Below are positions 15,896 to 24,960 of a DNA stretch of 64,000 nucleotides, piece after piece. Within the stretch, counting starts at the first letter, position 1. Each line of letters starts with the position of its first letter. Made by a program: the position numbers and the translations under genes. This DNA comes from Hymenobacter pini (GTDB lineage Bacteria > Bacteroidota > Bacteroidia > Cytophagales > Hymenobacteraceae): assembly GCF_020421205.1 (NCBI RefSeq), contig NZ_JAIZZH010000006.1:186001-250000 (forward strand), given 5' to 3'. A model generated the notes under the pieces. The model was not told where the DNA came from. It did not search any database and was given only the letters and a program-made list of their open reading frames with translations.

Positions 15896-18334
15896 ATGTG
15901 GAGAAACCTCGCCTTATTCGTCATTAAGAACCGCCGCCTGCTGGTTGGGCTGCTGGCCGTTATAACGGTGTTTATGGCCTGGGAAGCCCGCAAAATCGAA
16001 ATGACTTACGATTTTGCCCAGGTGGTTTCGCCCACCGACCCGGACATGGTGTACTTCCAGCGCTTCAAGCAGAAGTTTGGCGAGGATGGCAACGTGCTGG
16101 TGTTGGGCATGCAGGACAGTTCGGTGTACCGGCTGGGCAACTTCAACGAGCTGCGCATGCTCACCGACACGCTCAGCAAAGTAGAGGGCGTGAACGGGGT
16201 ACTGGGCGTGACGCGCCTGCCCCGGCTGGTGAAGGACACGGCCACCCAAACGTTCCGGGCCGAACCCATTTTCCGGCGCTTCCCCAGCAGCCAGGTGGAG
16301 CTGGACTCCCTGATGCGGGTAGTAAACTCCCAGGAGTTCTACAAAGGCCAGCTGATTTCGCCCACCACCGGGGCCACGCTGCTGGCCCTCACCATGGACC
16401 CCAAGTACCTGAATTCCAGTCGGCGCGAGGCGGTAATGCAGGAGATATTGGGCCACGCCGAGCGGTTTCAGCAGAAGACCGGCATCAAAATGCACTACGC
16501 CGGCCTGCCGTACGTGCGGGCCACCATGACCACCAAGGTAGCCTCCGAAATGAAGCTGTTCGTGGCCCTCACCATTGTGATGATGGCCCTCACGCTGCTC
16601 ATGTTCTTCCGCACTTGGTCGGCGGTGGTGTTCCCGCTACTGATTGTGCTCATTGTGGTTATCTGGTGCATTGGGAGCATGGTGCTGATGGGCTACAAAA
16701 TCAACCTGCTCACCGGGCTGATTCCGAGTATTATCATCGTCATCGGTATTCCGAATTGCACCTACCTGCTCAGCCGCTACCACTACGACTACCGCAAATC
16801 GGGCAATCAGGTGCTGGCTATGGCCCGCGTGGTGCGCAAAATCGGGCTGGTAACGCTCATGAACAACACCACCACGGCCATCGGTTTTGTGGTGTTCTGC
16901 TTCACCAACATTGCCATTCTGTTCCAGTTTGGGGCGGTGGCCACCATCAACATCTTCGTGGCCTTTGCGGTGTCGTTTATTTTGATGCCCATTGTGTTCA
17001 CCATTCTGCCCCCGCCCACGCCCAAGCAGCTGGAACACTTGGAGGCTAAGCCGCTGATGAAGCTGCTGGAGTTCTTCGATTACGTGGTGCTGGAGCGCCG
17101 CCGCACGGTGTACCTCACGGCCCTGGCGCTGGTGGTGCTGGCCTCGTTTGGGGTGGCCAAGGTGCGCTCGGTGAGCTACATGGTGGATGATTTGCCCAAG
17201 GATTCATCGGTAAACTCCGACCTCAAGTTCTTCGAGCAGCACTTCAACGGGGTGATGCCCTTGGAAATGGTAGTGGACACCGGCAAGCCTAAAGGCCTGC
17301 TGAAGCTAAAGAACCTGGAGCGCATTGACCGCCTCGAAAACTTCCTGCGCACTCAGCCCGTGCTCACCACCCCGGTGAGCGTGGTAACAGCCCTGAAAGC
17401 CTCCACCCAGGCCTTCTACAACGGCAGCCCCGAGTACTACCGCCTGCCCGATAACTCGGAGAAAAACTACGTGTTCAGCTACCTGGCTCACTCCCAGAAT
17501 GCCAAAAGCAGTGAAGGAGCCCTCACCAGCAAGCTGCTCCGCTCCTTCACCGACAGCACCATGCGCGAGGCCCGGATTTCGCTGAAAATTGCGGACATCG
17601 GCTCCCACAACCTCGATACCCTGCTCAACAACCGCATCCGTCCCGAAATCAAGAAAATTTTCAACGGCACGGGTATGGATGTGAAGCTGACCGGCACCAC
17701 CATCATCTTCACCAAGGGCAACGAGTACCTGATTGGCACGCTCAAGGAAAGCCTCATTATTGCCTTCGTGCTGGTGGGCCTGGTGGTGCTGATTCTGTTC
17801 CGCAGCATCCGGGCGGTGTTCTTTACGCTGCTGCCCAACTTCTTCACCCTGCTGCTCACGGGCGGGATTATGGGCTACTTCGGTATTCCACTCAAGCCCA
17901 GCACGGCCCTGATTTTCAGCATTGCGCTGGGTATTGATGGTGACAACTCCATTCACCTGCTGGCCAAGTTCCGGCAGGAAATGGCCGCCAACGGCCGCCG
18001 CGTGAAGGCCGCCATCAGCACCACGCTCAGCGAGGCCGGCACCAGCATGATTTACACCAGCATTGTGCTGTTTCTGGGCTTTTCGGTGTTTGCCTTCTCG
18101 GAGTTTGGCGGCACCAAGGCGCTGGGCCTGCTCATGTCGGCCAGCCTGCTGATTACCAACTTCTCCAACCTGATTCTGCTGCCCTGCCTGCTGGTTACCT
18201 TCGAGCACGGCAAGGACGAGGACGTTATCGACCAGACTGGTATCCGGCACTACGACGACAACTACCACGAGGAAGACGACGACCTGGAACTCAACCTCAA
18301 CCGGATGCAGGTGCAGCCCCGCCAGAACGGTTAA
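15896..18334 (+). CDS. RND/MMPL-type exporter
   Basis: An 812-residue membrane protein with the duplicated layout of RND permeases of the MMPL/HpnN type. TM1 is at residues ~9-27, a periplasmic domain spans ~30-210, and a five-helix bundle follows (~215-385). TM7 is near residue 415, then a second periplasmic domain (~435-605) and a second bundle (~615-780). The second-half motif GIDGDNSIHLLAKF corresponds to the GxDYxxH-type proton-relay region of MMPL proteins. The C-terminal tail is acidic and cytoplasmic. Such proteins often move lipids or hopanoids, but the substrate cannot be read here. No membrane-fusion protein or outer-membrane channel is adjacent. The ATG at 15896 was preferred over a TTG at 15866 because the latter would precede the promoter element. 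Confidence 0.85.
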   Translation: MWRNLALFVIKNRRLLVGLLAVITVFMAWEARKIEMTYDFAQVVSPTDPDMVYFQRFKQKFGEDGNVLVLGMQDSSVYRLGNFNELRMLTDTLSKVEGVNGVLGVTRLPRLVKDTATQTFRAEPIFRRFPSSQVELDSLMRVVNSQEFYKGQLISPTTGATLLALTMDPKYLNSSRREAVMQEILGHAERFQQKTGIKMHYAGLPYVRATMTTKVASEMKLFVALTIVMMALTLLMFFRTWSAVVFPLLIVLIVVIWCIGSMVLMGYKINLLTGLIPSIIIVIGIPNCTYLLSRYHYDYRKSGNQVLAMARVVRKIGLVTLMNNTTTAIGFVVFCFTNIAILFQFGAVATINIFVAFAVSFILMPIVFTILPPPTPKQLEHLEAKPLMKLLEFFDYVVLERRRTVYLTALALVVLASFGVAKVRSVSYMVDDLPKDSSVNSDLKFFEQHFNGVMPLEMVVDTGKPKGLLKLKNLERIDRLENFLRTQPVLTTPVSVVTALKASTQAFYNGSPEYYRLPDNSEKNYVFSYLAHSQNAKSSEGALTSKLLRSFTDSTMREARISLKIADIGSHNLDTLLNNRIRPEIKKIFNGTGMDVKLTGTTIIFTKGNEYLIGTLKESLIIAFVLVGLVVLILFRSIRAVFFTLLPNFFTLLLTGGIMGYFGIPLKPSTALIFSIALGIDGDNSIHLLAKFRQEMAANGRRVKAAISTTLSEAGTSMIYTSIVLFLGFSVFAFSEFGGTKALGLLMSASLLITNFSNLILLPCLLVTFEHGKDEDVIDQTGIRHYDDNYHEEDDDLELNLNRMQVQPRQNG

Positions 18335-18350
18335 AACTACTTACACTACT

Positions 18351-18442
18351 GTCATGCTGAGCTTGCCGAAGCATCTCTACCGCTTCGTTGAAATTACTAC
18401 TGCAATGAAGCGGTAGAGATGCTTCGGCAAGCTCAGCATGAC
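18351..18442. repeat. Intergenic palindrome, GCTGAGCTTGCCGAAGCAT variant
   Basis: Two perfect 36-bp arms, 18351-18386 and 18407-18442, around a 20-bp loop. The arm core is GTCATGCTGAGCTTGCCGAA. The right arm ends 27 bp before the ileS ATG. Confidence 0.95.
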
Positions 18443-18469
18443 GTTCTGCTACAACGACCCTCCCCACAA

Positions 18470-21400
18470 ATGAACTACCCCGAATTCAAGCAGCCGCTCA
18501 ACTACGGCCAGGTTGGTACTGATATCCTGGCGTGGTGGAAACAGAACGGCATTTTTGAGAAAAGCGTGAGCACCCGCGAGGGGCAGCCCACCTTCGTGTT
18601 CTACGAGGGCCCGCCCTCGGCCAACGGTGCCCCCGGCATTCACCACGTAATGGCCCGGACGGTGAAGGATATTTTCTGCCGCTACCAGACGCTGCTGGGC
18701 AAGCAGGTAAACCGCAAAGGCGGCTGGGATACCCACGGCCTACCCATTGAGCTGCAGGTAGAAAAGGAGCTGGGCATCACGAAGGAGGATATCGGCAAGA
18801 AAATCAGCATCGAGGAGTACAACCAGCGCTGCCGCGAAACCGTGATGCGCTTCAAAGCCCAGTGGGACGACCTCACCGAGAAAATGGGCTACTGGGTGGA
18901 CCTCGACGACCCCTACATCACCTTCGAGCCCGAGTACATCGAAAGCTGCTGGGCCCTGCTCAAGAAGCTCTACGACAAGGGCCTGCTCTACAAAGGCTAC
19001 ACCATCCAGCCCTACTCGCCGGCGGCCGGTACCGGTTTGTCGTCGCACGAGCTGAACCAGCCCGGCACCTACCGGGACGTGAAGGACACGACCATCGTGG
19101 CCCAGTTCAAGGTGCAGCGCGATGAGGCGTCGGAGAAGCTGTTTGCTGCGGCTGAGGACGTACCGACGTACATTCTGGCCTGGACGACCACCCCCTGGAC
19201 GCTGCCCGCCAACACGGCGCTGGCTGTGGGCAAGGGCATTGCCTACGTGCTGGTGCGCACCTTCAACCCTTACACTGGCGCCCCCATCCGGGTGGTGCTG
19301 GCCGAGGCATTGCTGGGCAAATACTTCTCGGAGAAAGGCAAAGACGCTTCGCTGGACGACTTCAAGGCCGGTGACAAAGTGCTGCCTTGGCGCATCGAGG
19401 GCACCTTTAAAGGCGCTGACCTCGTGGGCCTCCGCTACGAGCGGCTGTTCGGGCAGGATAAGGGCTATCCGGCGTTTGAGGGCGAGGAAAACGGTTTCCG
19501 CGTCATCAACGGCGACTTCGTAACCACCGAAGACGGTACCGGCATCGTGCACATTTCGCCCACGTTTGGCGCAGACGACTTCCGGGCCGCGCAGCTGGCC
19601 GGCGTGCCCGCCCTGCTGGTTGCCGACGACGAAGGCAAGCTGGGCCCAGTGGTGGACCGCACCGGCCGCTACGTAGCGCAGATGGGCGAATTTGGCGGCC
19701 GCTGGGTGAAAAACTACGACGGTCACGACCAGAGCGGCGCCGACTACAAAACCCTCGACGAGAGCATTGCCATCCGCATGAAAGGCGACGGCACGGCCTT
19801 CAAAGTGGAGAAGTACGAGCACACCTACCCGCACTGCTGGCGCACCGATAAGCCCGTACTGTACTACCCCCTCGACTCCTGGTTTATTAAAACCACGGCG
19901 GTGAAGGACCGGCTCATCGAGCTCAACAAAACCATTAACTGGCAGCCCGAAAGCACCGGCACCGGCCGCTTCGGCAACTGGCTGGAAAACCTGGTGGACT
20001 GGAACCTGAGCCGCTCGCGCTACTGGGGCACCCCGCTGCCCATCTGGCGCACCCAGGACGGCTCGGAGGAAATCTGCATCGGCTCGATTGCCGAGCTGAG
20101 CGCCGAAATCGACAAGGCCGTGGCGGCCGAGGTGATGACGCACAACCCCATTGCCAGCGGGGAAATGACCGACCTGCACCGCCCCTACGTGGACGACGTG
20201 TTCCTGGTGAGCCCCAGCGGCCAGCCCATGTACCGCGAAACGGACCTCATCGACGTGTGGTTCGACAGCGGCGCCATGCCCTACGCCCAGTGGCACTACC
20301 CGATTGAAAACGAAGGGCAGTTCCGCAAAAACTTCCCCGCTGATTTCATTGCCGAAGGCGTGGACCAGACCCGCGGCTGGTTCTTCACCCTGCACGCGCT
20401 GGCCGTGATGCTGGAGGACTCGGTGGCCTACAAGAACGTGATGGCCAACGGCCTGGTGCTGGATAAGAACGGCAACAAGATGAGCAAGCGCCTCGGCAAC
20501 GCCATCGACCCGTTCACCACCATCAGCCAGTACGGTCCGGATGCCACGCGCTGGTACATGATTGCCAACGCCCAGCCCTGGGACAACCTCAAGTTCGACC
20601 TCAACGGCATCACGGAGGTGCAGCGCCGCTTCTTCGGCACGCTGTTCAACACCTACTCGTTCTACGCCCTCTACGCCAACCTCGACGGCTTCCAGGCCCG
20701 CGAGTTCGACCGGGTGCCCTACGCCGAGCTGAGCGAGCTGGACCGCTGGATTCTGAGCAAGCTGCAGTCGTTGATTCAGGAAGTGCGCGGCTATTATGAT
20801 GGATACGACCCCACCAAAGCCGCCCGCGCCATCCAGGATTTCGTCACCGACCAGCTTTCCAACTGGCACGTGCGCCTTTCGCGCCGTCGTTTCTGGAAGG
20901 GCGAGCTGACCCAGGACAAGAAAGCTGCCTACGAAACCCTGCAGGAATGCCTGGTAGTGGTGTCGCAGCTGATGGCCCCTATTGCGCCCTTCTTCGCCGA
21001 GTGGCTGTACCAGAACATGACCGGCGGTATGCGCGCCGAAGCCGTGAAGCGCAACACCCCGCTGGCTGCCGAATCGGTGCACCTGACCCTGCTGGTGGAG
21101 GCCGATGAAGCCCGCATCGACAAGGCGCTGGAAGAGCGCATGGAGCTGGCTCAGCGGATTTCCTCGCTCACCCACTCCCTGCGTAAGAAATCGGTGCTGA
21201 AAGTGCGCCAGCCGTTGCAGCGCATTCTGGTGCCGGTGTTCAACGACACCACCCGTGAGCAGGTGGGCAAGGTGGAAGACCTGATCTGCGCCGAGGTGAA
21301 CGTGAAGCACGTGGAGTTCCTCGACGATACCAGCGGTGTGCTGGTGAAGTCGGTGAAGCCCAACTTCAAGCGCCTGGGCCAGCAGTACGGCGCCAAGCTG

Positions 21401-21871
21401 AAAGCCGTGGGGGCCCGCATCCAGCAGATGACTGCCGAGGAAATCAGCACCCTCGAAAAAACCGGTCAACTGGCCGTGGAAATCGACGGCGAAGCCTATA
21501 CCCTGGCCCCCGACGACGTGGAAATCCGCACCCAGGACCTGCCCGGCTGGCTGGTAGCCACCGACGGCCCCCTCACCGTGGCCCTCGACGTGACCCTGAC
21601 CGAGGAGCTGCGCCAGGAAGGCGTGGCCCGCGAGCTGGTGAACCGCCTCCAGAACCTGCGCAAGGACTCGGGCCTGGAAGTGCAGGACAAGGTGCGCGTG
21701 ACGCTGCAGCAGCAGCCCGAGCTGGAAGCCGCCGTGCAGTCGTTCGGCAGCTACATCCGCGAGGAAGTGCAGGCCCTGAGCCTGGATTTCGCCCCGGAAA
21801 TCAGCGGCGGCGCGGTGCTGGAATTCGACGAGTATTCGGTGCCCGTGCAGCTGGAAGTAGCCAACGGATAA
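18470..21871 (+). CDS. ileS: Isoleucine--tRNA ligase (IleRS), altered GIHH signature
   Basis: A 1133-residue class I synthetase charging tRNA-Ile. The region PPSANGAPGIHH at residues 48-59 holds the class I signature, but the canonical HIGH is GIHH here (G56, I57, H58, H59), i.e. the first and third residues are exchanged. The KMSKR loop is near residue 670 (NKMSKRLGN). The editing domain lies between, with WTTTPWTLPANTA. The C-terminal part is long and lacks the four-cysteine zinc motif of IleRS type 1, so this is the type 2 class. Published work on type 2 IleRS links the GXHH form to very strong mupirocin resistance (recalled, not checked). The ATG at 18470 follows the palindrome; an ORF start at 18419 lies inside it. 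Confidence 0.97.
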   Translation: MNYPEFKQPLNYGQVGTDILAWWKQNGIFEKSVSTREGQPTFVFYEGPPSANGAPGIHHVMARTVKDIFCRYQTLLGKQVNRKGGWDTHGLPIELQVEKELGITKEDIGKKISIEEYNQRCRETVMRFKAQWDDLTEKMGYWVDLDDPYITFEPEYIESCWALLKKLYDKGLLYKGYTIQPYSPAAGTGLSSHELNQPGTYRDVKDTTIVAQFKVQRDEASEKLFAAAEDVPTYILAWTTTPWTLPANTALAVGKGIAYVLVRTFNPYTGAPIRVVLAEALLGKYFSEKGKDASLDDFKAGDKVLPWRIEGTFKGADLVGLRYERLFGQDKGYPAFEGEENGFRVINGDFVTTEDGTGIVHISPTFGADDFRAAQLAGVPALLVADDEGKLGPVVDRTGRYVAQMGEFGGRWVKNYDGHDQSGADYKTLDESIAIRMKGDGTAFKVEKYEHTYPHCWRTDKPVLYYPLDSWFIKTTAVKDRLIELNKTINWQPESTGTGRFGNWLENLVDWNLSRSRYWGTPLPIWRTQDGSEEICIGSIAELSAEIDKAVAAEVMTHNPIASGEMTDLHRPYVDDVFLVSPSGQPMYRETDLIDVWFDSGAMPYAQWHYPIENEGQFRKNFPADFIAEGVDQTRGWFFTLHALAVMLEDSVAYKNVMANGLVLDKNGNKMSKRLGNAIDPFTTISQYGPDATRWYMIANAQPWDNLKFDLNGITEVQRRFFGTLFNTYSFYALYANLDGFQAREFDRVPYAELSELDRWILSKLQSLIQEVRGYYDGYDPTKAARAIQDFVTDQLSNWHVRLSRRRFWKGELTQDKKAAYETLQECLVVVSQLMAPIAPFFAEWLYQNMTGGMRAEAVKRNTPLAAESVHLTLLVEADEARIDKALEERMELAQRISSLTHSLRKKSVLKVRQPLQRILVPVFNDTTREQVGKVEDLICAEVNVKHVEFLDDTSGVLVKSVKPNFKRLGQQYGAKLKAVGARIQQMTAEEISTLEKTGQLAVEIDGEAYTLAPDDVEIRTQDLPGWLVATDGPLTVALDVTLTEELRQEGVARELVNRLQNLRKDSGLEVQDKVRVTLQQQPELEAAVQSFGSYIREEVQALSLDFAPEISGGAVLEFDEYSVPVQLEVANG

Positions 21872-21891
21872 GCTCCTTCAAGCGTAAAAAA

Positions 21892-21929
21892 AGGCCGCGA
21901 AACATCTGTTTCGCGGCCTCTCTTTTTTA
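21892..21929 (+). terminator. Terminator after ileS
   Basis: AGGCCGCGAAAC / GTTTCGCGGCCT with a 4-bp loop and CTCTTTTTTA behind. Confidence 0.85.
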
Positions 21930-21931
21930 TC

Positions 21932-21960
21932 GTCATGCAGCGGCGCAGCCGAAGCATGAC
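21932..21960. repeat. Short relative of the intergenic palindromes
   Basis: GTCATGC...GCATGAC brackets AGCGGCGCAGCCGAA. It looks like a single minimal unit of the GTCATGCTGAGC palindrome family, between two convergent genes. Confidence 0.5.
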
Positions 21961-21984
21961 GGTTCAGTTTCAGCTGGAGAATAG

Positions 21985-23754
21985 TTATTGCACTACCATT
22001 TCCTGCCGTACTTCATCCGGCAATTTCTCTGACAGCACGCGGTAGACGTAGCGGCCGGGAGCTAGGCGTAGAGGCAGGGTGTCATCCGTTGTACGAACTT
22101 CGTGTACCAGAATGGGGGCCACATCTTCGCGCACCGCCAATTCGGGTTGTAGATAAAGCTGTACCAATCGGCGGCCAGTTGCAGTGCTGGGCCGGTACGG
22201 CCGCAGGTCTAGGGACGTCACACGGGTTTCGCGGGCATTAGCGTAGGGCAGGGGGAGCTGCTGAGGCATGAGGTTATTACGCACCACGAGTTCTGCTTCC
22301 GGGTAAAACGGGCGGCGCTGGCCTCGTTGCACCCGGTATACCACTTCGGCCGTGCCGGGCGCCGTGGCCGGTAATGTATTGAGCGGTTCGTTGGACAAAC
22401 GCGCCTGACTGATGCGCAATACCGGCCAGCCCGTTTGTTCTGTGAATTGCTCCGGCATCGATTTCACGGGTGGTTGCCCTTTTTTCGCTAGCCGTTTGCT
22501 CATCATATTGCCTCCATAAATCAGCACGCGGGCCTGGGCATCAGAGTGCAGAGCCCTGTGTAATGAGGCCGCCTGCGCCTGTTCGGGGTTGAAGAAGTTA
22601 TGGTGGGCGTTATAAGCAATCAGCGTGAAACCTAGTTGCCTGGCTGTGCGCACCAGGTTGGCGAAGGTAGCTTCCCGGGCTTCCATGCCTGCCTGTAGCG
22701 GCAACGGGCTCAGCATACTCGCCGCCGAATCTTCCAGTGCTTCCAGGGCCAGGTAGCGGAAGCCCTGCTGGTACAGGCCCGGTAGCAAGGCTGTAGCTAG
22801 GGCCCGGTGCTGAGGCTGGGTGGGAGATTCATCTAACCATACGGCCCGGGCCGTAGCCGTGTGATGCAGAATTTCCGGCACTGCTCCCATGCTCACCAGC
22901 GTATCCGGCGTAGCGCGCCGCGGCCGGGCTGGGCTGCTGGAAGTGGATGAGGCCGGTAACCGCACATTATCCAGCTGCTGGAAATACGCTACCGAATCGG
23001 TGTTGCCGGCTAGGGCGTGGTACTGCAGCAAGGTGTACCGCAGCGTGCCGTCCAGGGAAGGGTCGGCGGGGGAGTGGCGGCTTTGCGCCAGCGCAATCAG
23101 TGGAGCCAGGTAGTTTCCGTTCGGGCGGCTTGCAAAAGCGTTACTGGCCATGCGGCCGGGCGCCACTGTGCGGGGCCAGCGCCCGGCCTGTACTGAGGGA
23201 AATGTGAATGTGACAAACTCCGCATCCATTTCCCGGCTGCGGCTTTGTATTGAAGCCATCGGCTCCGTTTTGGCGTCGCTGGTGGCCAGCAGGTACAGCC
23301 AGCCTTGCTTGTCGGGCAGCGGAGCGGCGTATTCCATCCGCAAATCGGGCGAGGTAGCCGTGGTGCGCTGGTACCGGTCCAGGCCTGTTTCCTGGAAACC
23401 GGCCGCCTTCCAATCGGGGTTGCCGGCCAGCCGCAGGGCCCGTAGCTGATACGTTGGCTTTAGGGTAGTGCGGCCCGTGAACAGCACGGCCGCCTGCTTG
23501 CGCGGAACGGCCAACTGCTGCAAGGTGGCCTGAGTAGCGGCATCGGGCCGGTTGCGCGGCTTCAGGTCCAGGGTATAGTCGCCGTTGAGCAGCAGGCTGG
23601 TGTTGAGCTGCTGGTTGTAGAAGGTGATGGTGGTAGTACTGCGCTGTTCGTTGGCGCGGGTAAGCGGGTGGGGCGCGGCGCAACCGCCCAATAACGCAAC
23701 CGACAACAAGCTGCAACCGGCTATGTGCCGAAGCCGGGAAGGGTATAGTAACAT
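21985..23754 (-). CDS. Lipoprotein with a possible ChaN/Tiki-like domain
   Basis: A 589-residue predicted lipoprotein. The signal peptide ends LLGGC with C25 as the lipid anchor. Residues ~45-300 have no recognised family. From about residue 325 the pattern VWLDESPTQPQHRALATALLP, then GFRYLALEALED, a helix region, LGFTLIAYNA, and ARVLIYGGNMMSKR resembles the Tiki/ChaN/erythromycin-esterase fold. In that fold the first motif is normally GExH; here it reads DESP, so a metal or catalytic role may be lost. The ATG at 23754 gives a proper signal peptide; an upstream in-frame ATG (23838) adds 28 residues that would spoil it. It stands alone, convergent with ileS. The domain call is tentative. Confidence 0.55.
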   Translation of the reverse strand: MLLYPSRLRHIAGCSLLSVALLGGCAAPHPLTRANEQRSTTTITFYNQQLNTSLLLNGDYTLDLKPRNRPDAATQATLQQLAVPRKQAAVLFTGRTTLKPTYQLRALRLAGNPDWKAAGFQETGLDRYQRTTATSPDLRMEYAAPLPDKQGWLYLLATSDAKTEPMASIQSRSREMDAEFVTFTFPSVQAGRWPRTVAPGRMASNAFASRPNGNYLAPLIALAQSRHSPADPSLDGTLRYTLLQYHALAGNTDSVAYFQQLDNVRLPASSTSSSPARPRRATPDTLVSMGAVPEILHHTATARAVWLDESPTQPQHRALATALLPGLYQQGFRYLALEALEDSAASMLSPLPLQAGMEAREATFANLVRTARQLGFTLIAYNAHHNFFNPEQAQAASLHRALHSDAQARVLIYGGNMMSKRLAKKGQPPVKSMPEQFTEQTGWPVLRISQARLSNEPLNTLPATAPGTAEVVYRVQRGQRRPFYPEAELVVRNNLMPQQLPLPYANARETRVTSLDLRPYRPSTATGRRLVQLYLQPELAVREDVAPILVHEVRTTDDTLPLRLAPGRYVYRVLSEKLPDEVRQEMVVQ

Positions 23755-24113
23755 AACAGACACGGTAGAAAGGGATACTGCTGGTAAGATAGAGGAAAGC
23801 GGGTTAGCGTATTCAGCCCGCCCGCAAAAGCCCGGCAATTCTGCGGAAGCAGCCAGATGGCGGTACCTTTGGCGAAAACCAGCCGCAGAGAGGTATTAGC
23901 ACAAAGCCGTACAAACCGGCGGGTGATAAGCTCAAACCGGCACAAAATCCCACTTGCATCATGTACTATGCGGACCAAGTGTCTGTGGGGTCAGATGCAG
24001 CATAGTCAAAAAATCTTCGTCAATTTGTGCTTTGAGAGGGGAGAGGTGCTGGTCCTGACACGCTGTCAGGCCGGAGTCTCGCTTCTCACCGCTTGCCTCT
24101 CACCTCTCACTAC
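23755..24113. other. Divergent spacer upstream of lspA
   Basis: The 359-bp spacer holds an exact TAnnTTTG (TACCTTTG, 23864-23871), a near match TCAATTTG at 24020-24027, and a hairpin CCTGACA-CGC-TGTCAGG at 24054-24070. The purine-rich GAGAGGGGAGAGGTG (24035 on) roughly pairs with CCTCTCACCTCTCAC next to the lspA start. No gene seen. Confidence 0.55.
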
Positions 24114-24770
24114 ATGAAATACTGGAAGTACTATCTGGTGGCCCTGCTGGTCATCGTCATTGATCAGCTCTCCAAGTGGGCCGTGCACCGCTATATGCCC
24201 ATGGGTATGCCCGGTGAAATCCCGCTGCTCGGCGACTGGTTTAAGCTGCATTACACGCTAAATCCGGGCATGGCTTTCGGGGTAGAGCTGCCGCCGCCCT
24301 ACGGCAAAATTCTGCTCACCAGCTTCCGTTTGGTAGCCGTGGCGGGCATTGCCTATTACATCTACCGCCTCTGGAAACAGCGTGCCCCGCAGGGCCTGCT
24401 CGTGTGCATTGCCATGATTCTGGGTGGGGCCCTGGGCAACGTCATCGACTCTATTTTCTACGGCGTCATCTACAACAACGCGCCCTATGGCTCGCCCACG
24501 CCCTGGTTTCACGGGCAGGTGATTGACATGCTGTACGTAGACATCTACGAGGGTATTCTGCCAGCTTCCTGGCCGCTGGTAGGTGGCTCGCATGTGTCGC
24601 TCTGGCCTATCTTTAACATTGCCGATTCCGCCATTTTCGTGGGTGTAGCGCTAATTCTGCTGTTCCAAAGCCGTTTCTTCAGCCATCACGAAGAAGCCCA
24701 TCCGCTGGCTGCCGACGACTTGGCCGCCGCCCAGGCCCGCCGCGACGCTGAAGCTTCGGAAGTTGCCTAG
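24114..24770 (+). CDS. lspA: Lipoprotein signal peptidase (signal peptidase II)
   Basis: A 218-residue inner-membrane aspartyl protease that removes signal peptides from prolipoproteins; several of the window's own proteins are substrates by prediction. Conserved motifs are DQLSKW (D17), NPGMAFG (50-56), GGALGNVIDS with catalytic D112, and FNIADS with catalytic D171. Four membrane segments are visible. The loop between the catalytic aspartates is longer than in E. coli, as in other Bacteroidota, and a charged Ala-rich C-terminal tail follows. The ATG at 24114 was chosen because the preceding seven in-frame codons belong to the pyrimidine-rich leader. A weak hairpin follows at 24795. Confidence 0.95.
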   Translation: MKYWKYYLVALLVIVIDQLSKWAVHRYMPMGMPGEIPLLGDWFKLHYTLNPGMAFGVELPPPYGKILLTSFRLVAVAGIAYYIYRLWKQRAPQGLLVCIAMILGGALGNVIDSIFYGVIYNNAPYGSPTPWFHGQVIDMLYVDIYEGILPASWPLVGGSHVSLWPIFNIADSAIFVGVALILLFQSRFFSHHEEAHPLAADDLAAAQARRDAEASEVA

Positions 24771-24794
24771 AGAACCGAGTAGTAGCAGTTTAAA

Positions 24795-24824
24795 ACGGCC
24801 CGTCGGAGCAATCTGGCGGGCCGT
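24795..24824 (+). terminator. Terminator-like hairpin after lspA
   Basis: ACGGCCCG ... CGGGCCGT stem with a poor T tract. Confidence 0.5.
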
Positions 24825-24830
24825 GGTGTT

Positions 24831-24947
24831 GTAACGCGAAGCTCCAGCTTCTGCGCACGAGCGAAGCGAGTAACCAAGACCGCGCCGTTTGTTCTAACGC
24901 GTAGCTACTCGCTTCGCTCGTGCGCAGAAGCTGGAGCTTCGCGTTAC
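24831..24947. repeat. Perfect 42-bp intergenic palindrome
   Basis: Arms 24831-24872 and 24906-24947 are exact reverse complements of 42 bp around a 33-bp loop. The arm contains AACGCGAAGCTCCAGCTTC and CGAGCGAAGCGAG. The right arm ends 13 bp before the start codon of the next gene. Confidence 0.97.
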
Positions 24948-24960
24948 ATTCGTACTTACT

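Noticed and set aside
18740..21469. A 909-codon open frame on the minus strand opposite ileS
   Set aside because: High GC leaves antisense frames open by chance; it has no recognisable domains and the plus-strand IleRS explains the region fully.
21900..21919. Second parS-like site (GAAACATCTGTTTCGCGG)
   Set aside because: It is the loop of the ileS terminator and lacks the CACGTG centre.
3451..24947. CRISPR array
   Set aside because: The repeated units are paired inverted arms at separate loci, not regularly spaced direct repeats, and no cas gene is present.
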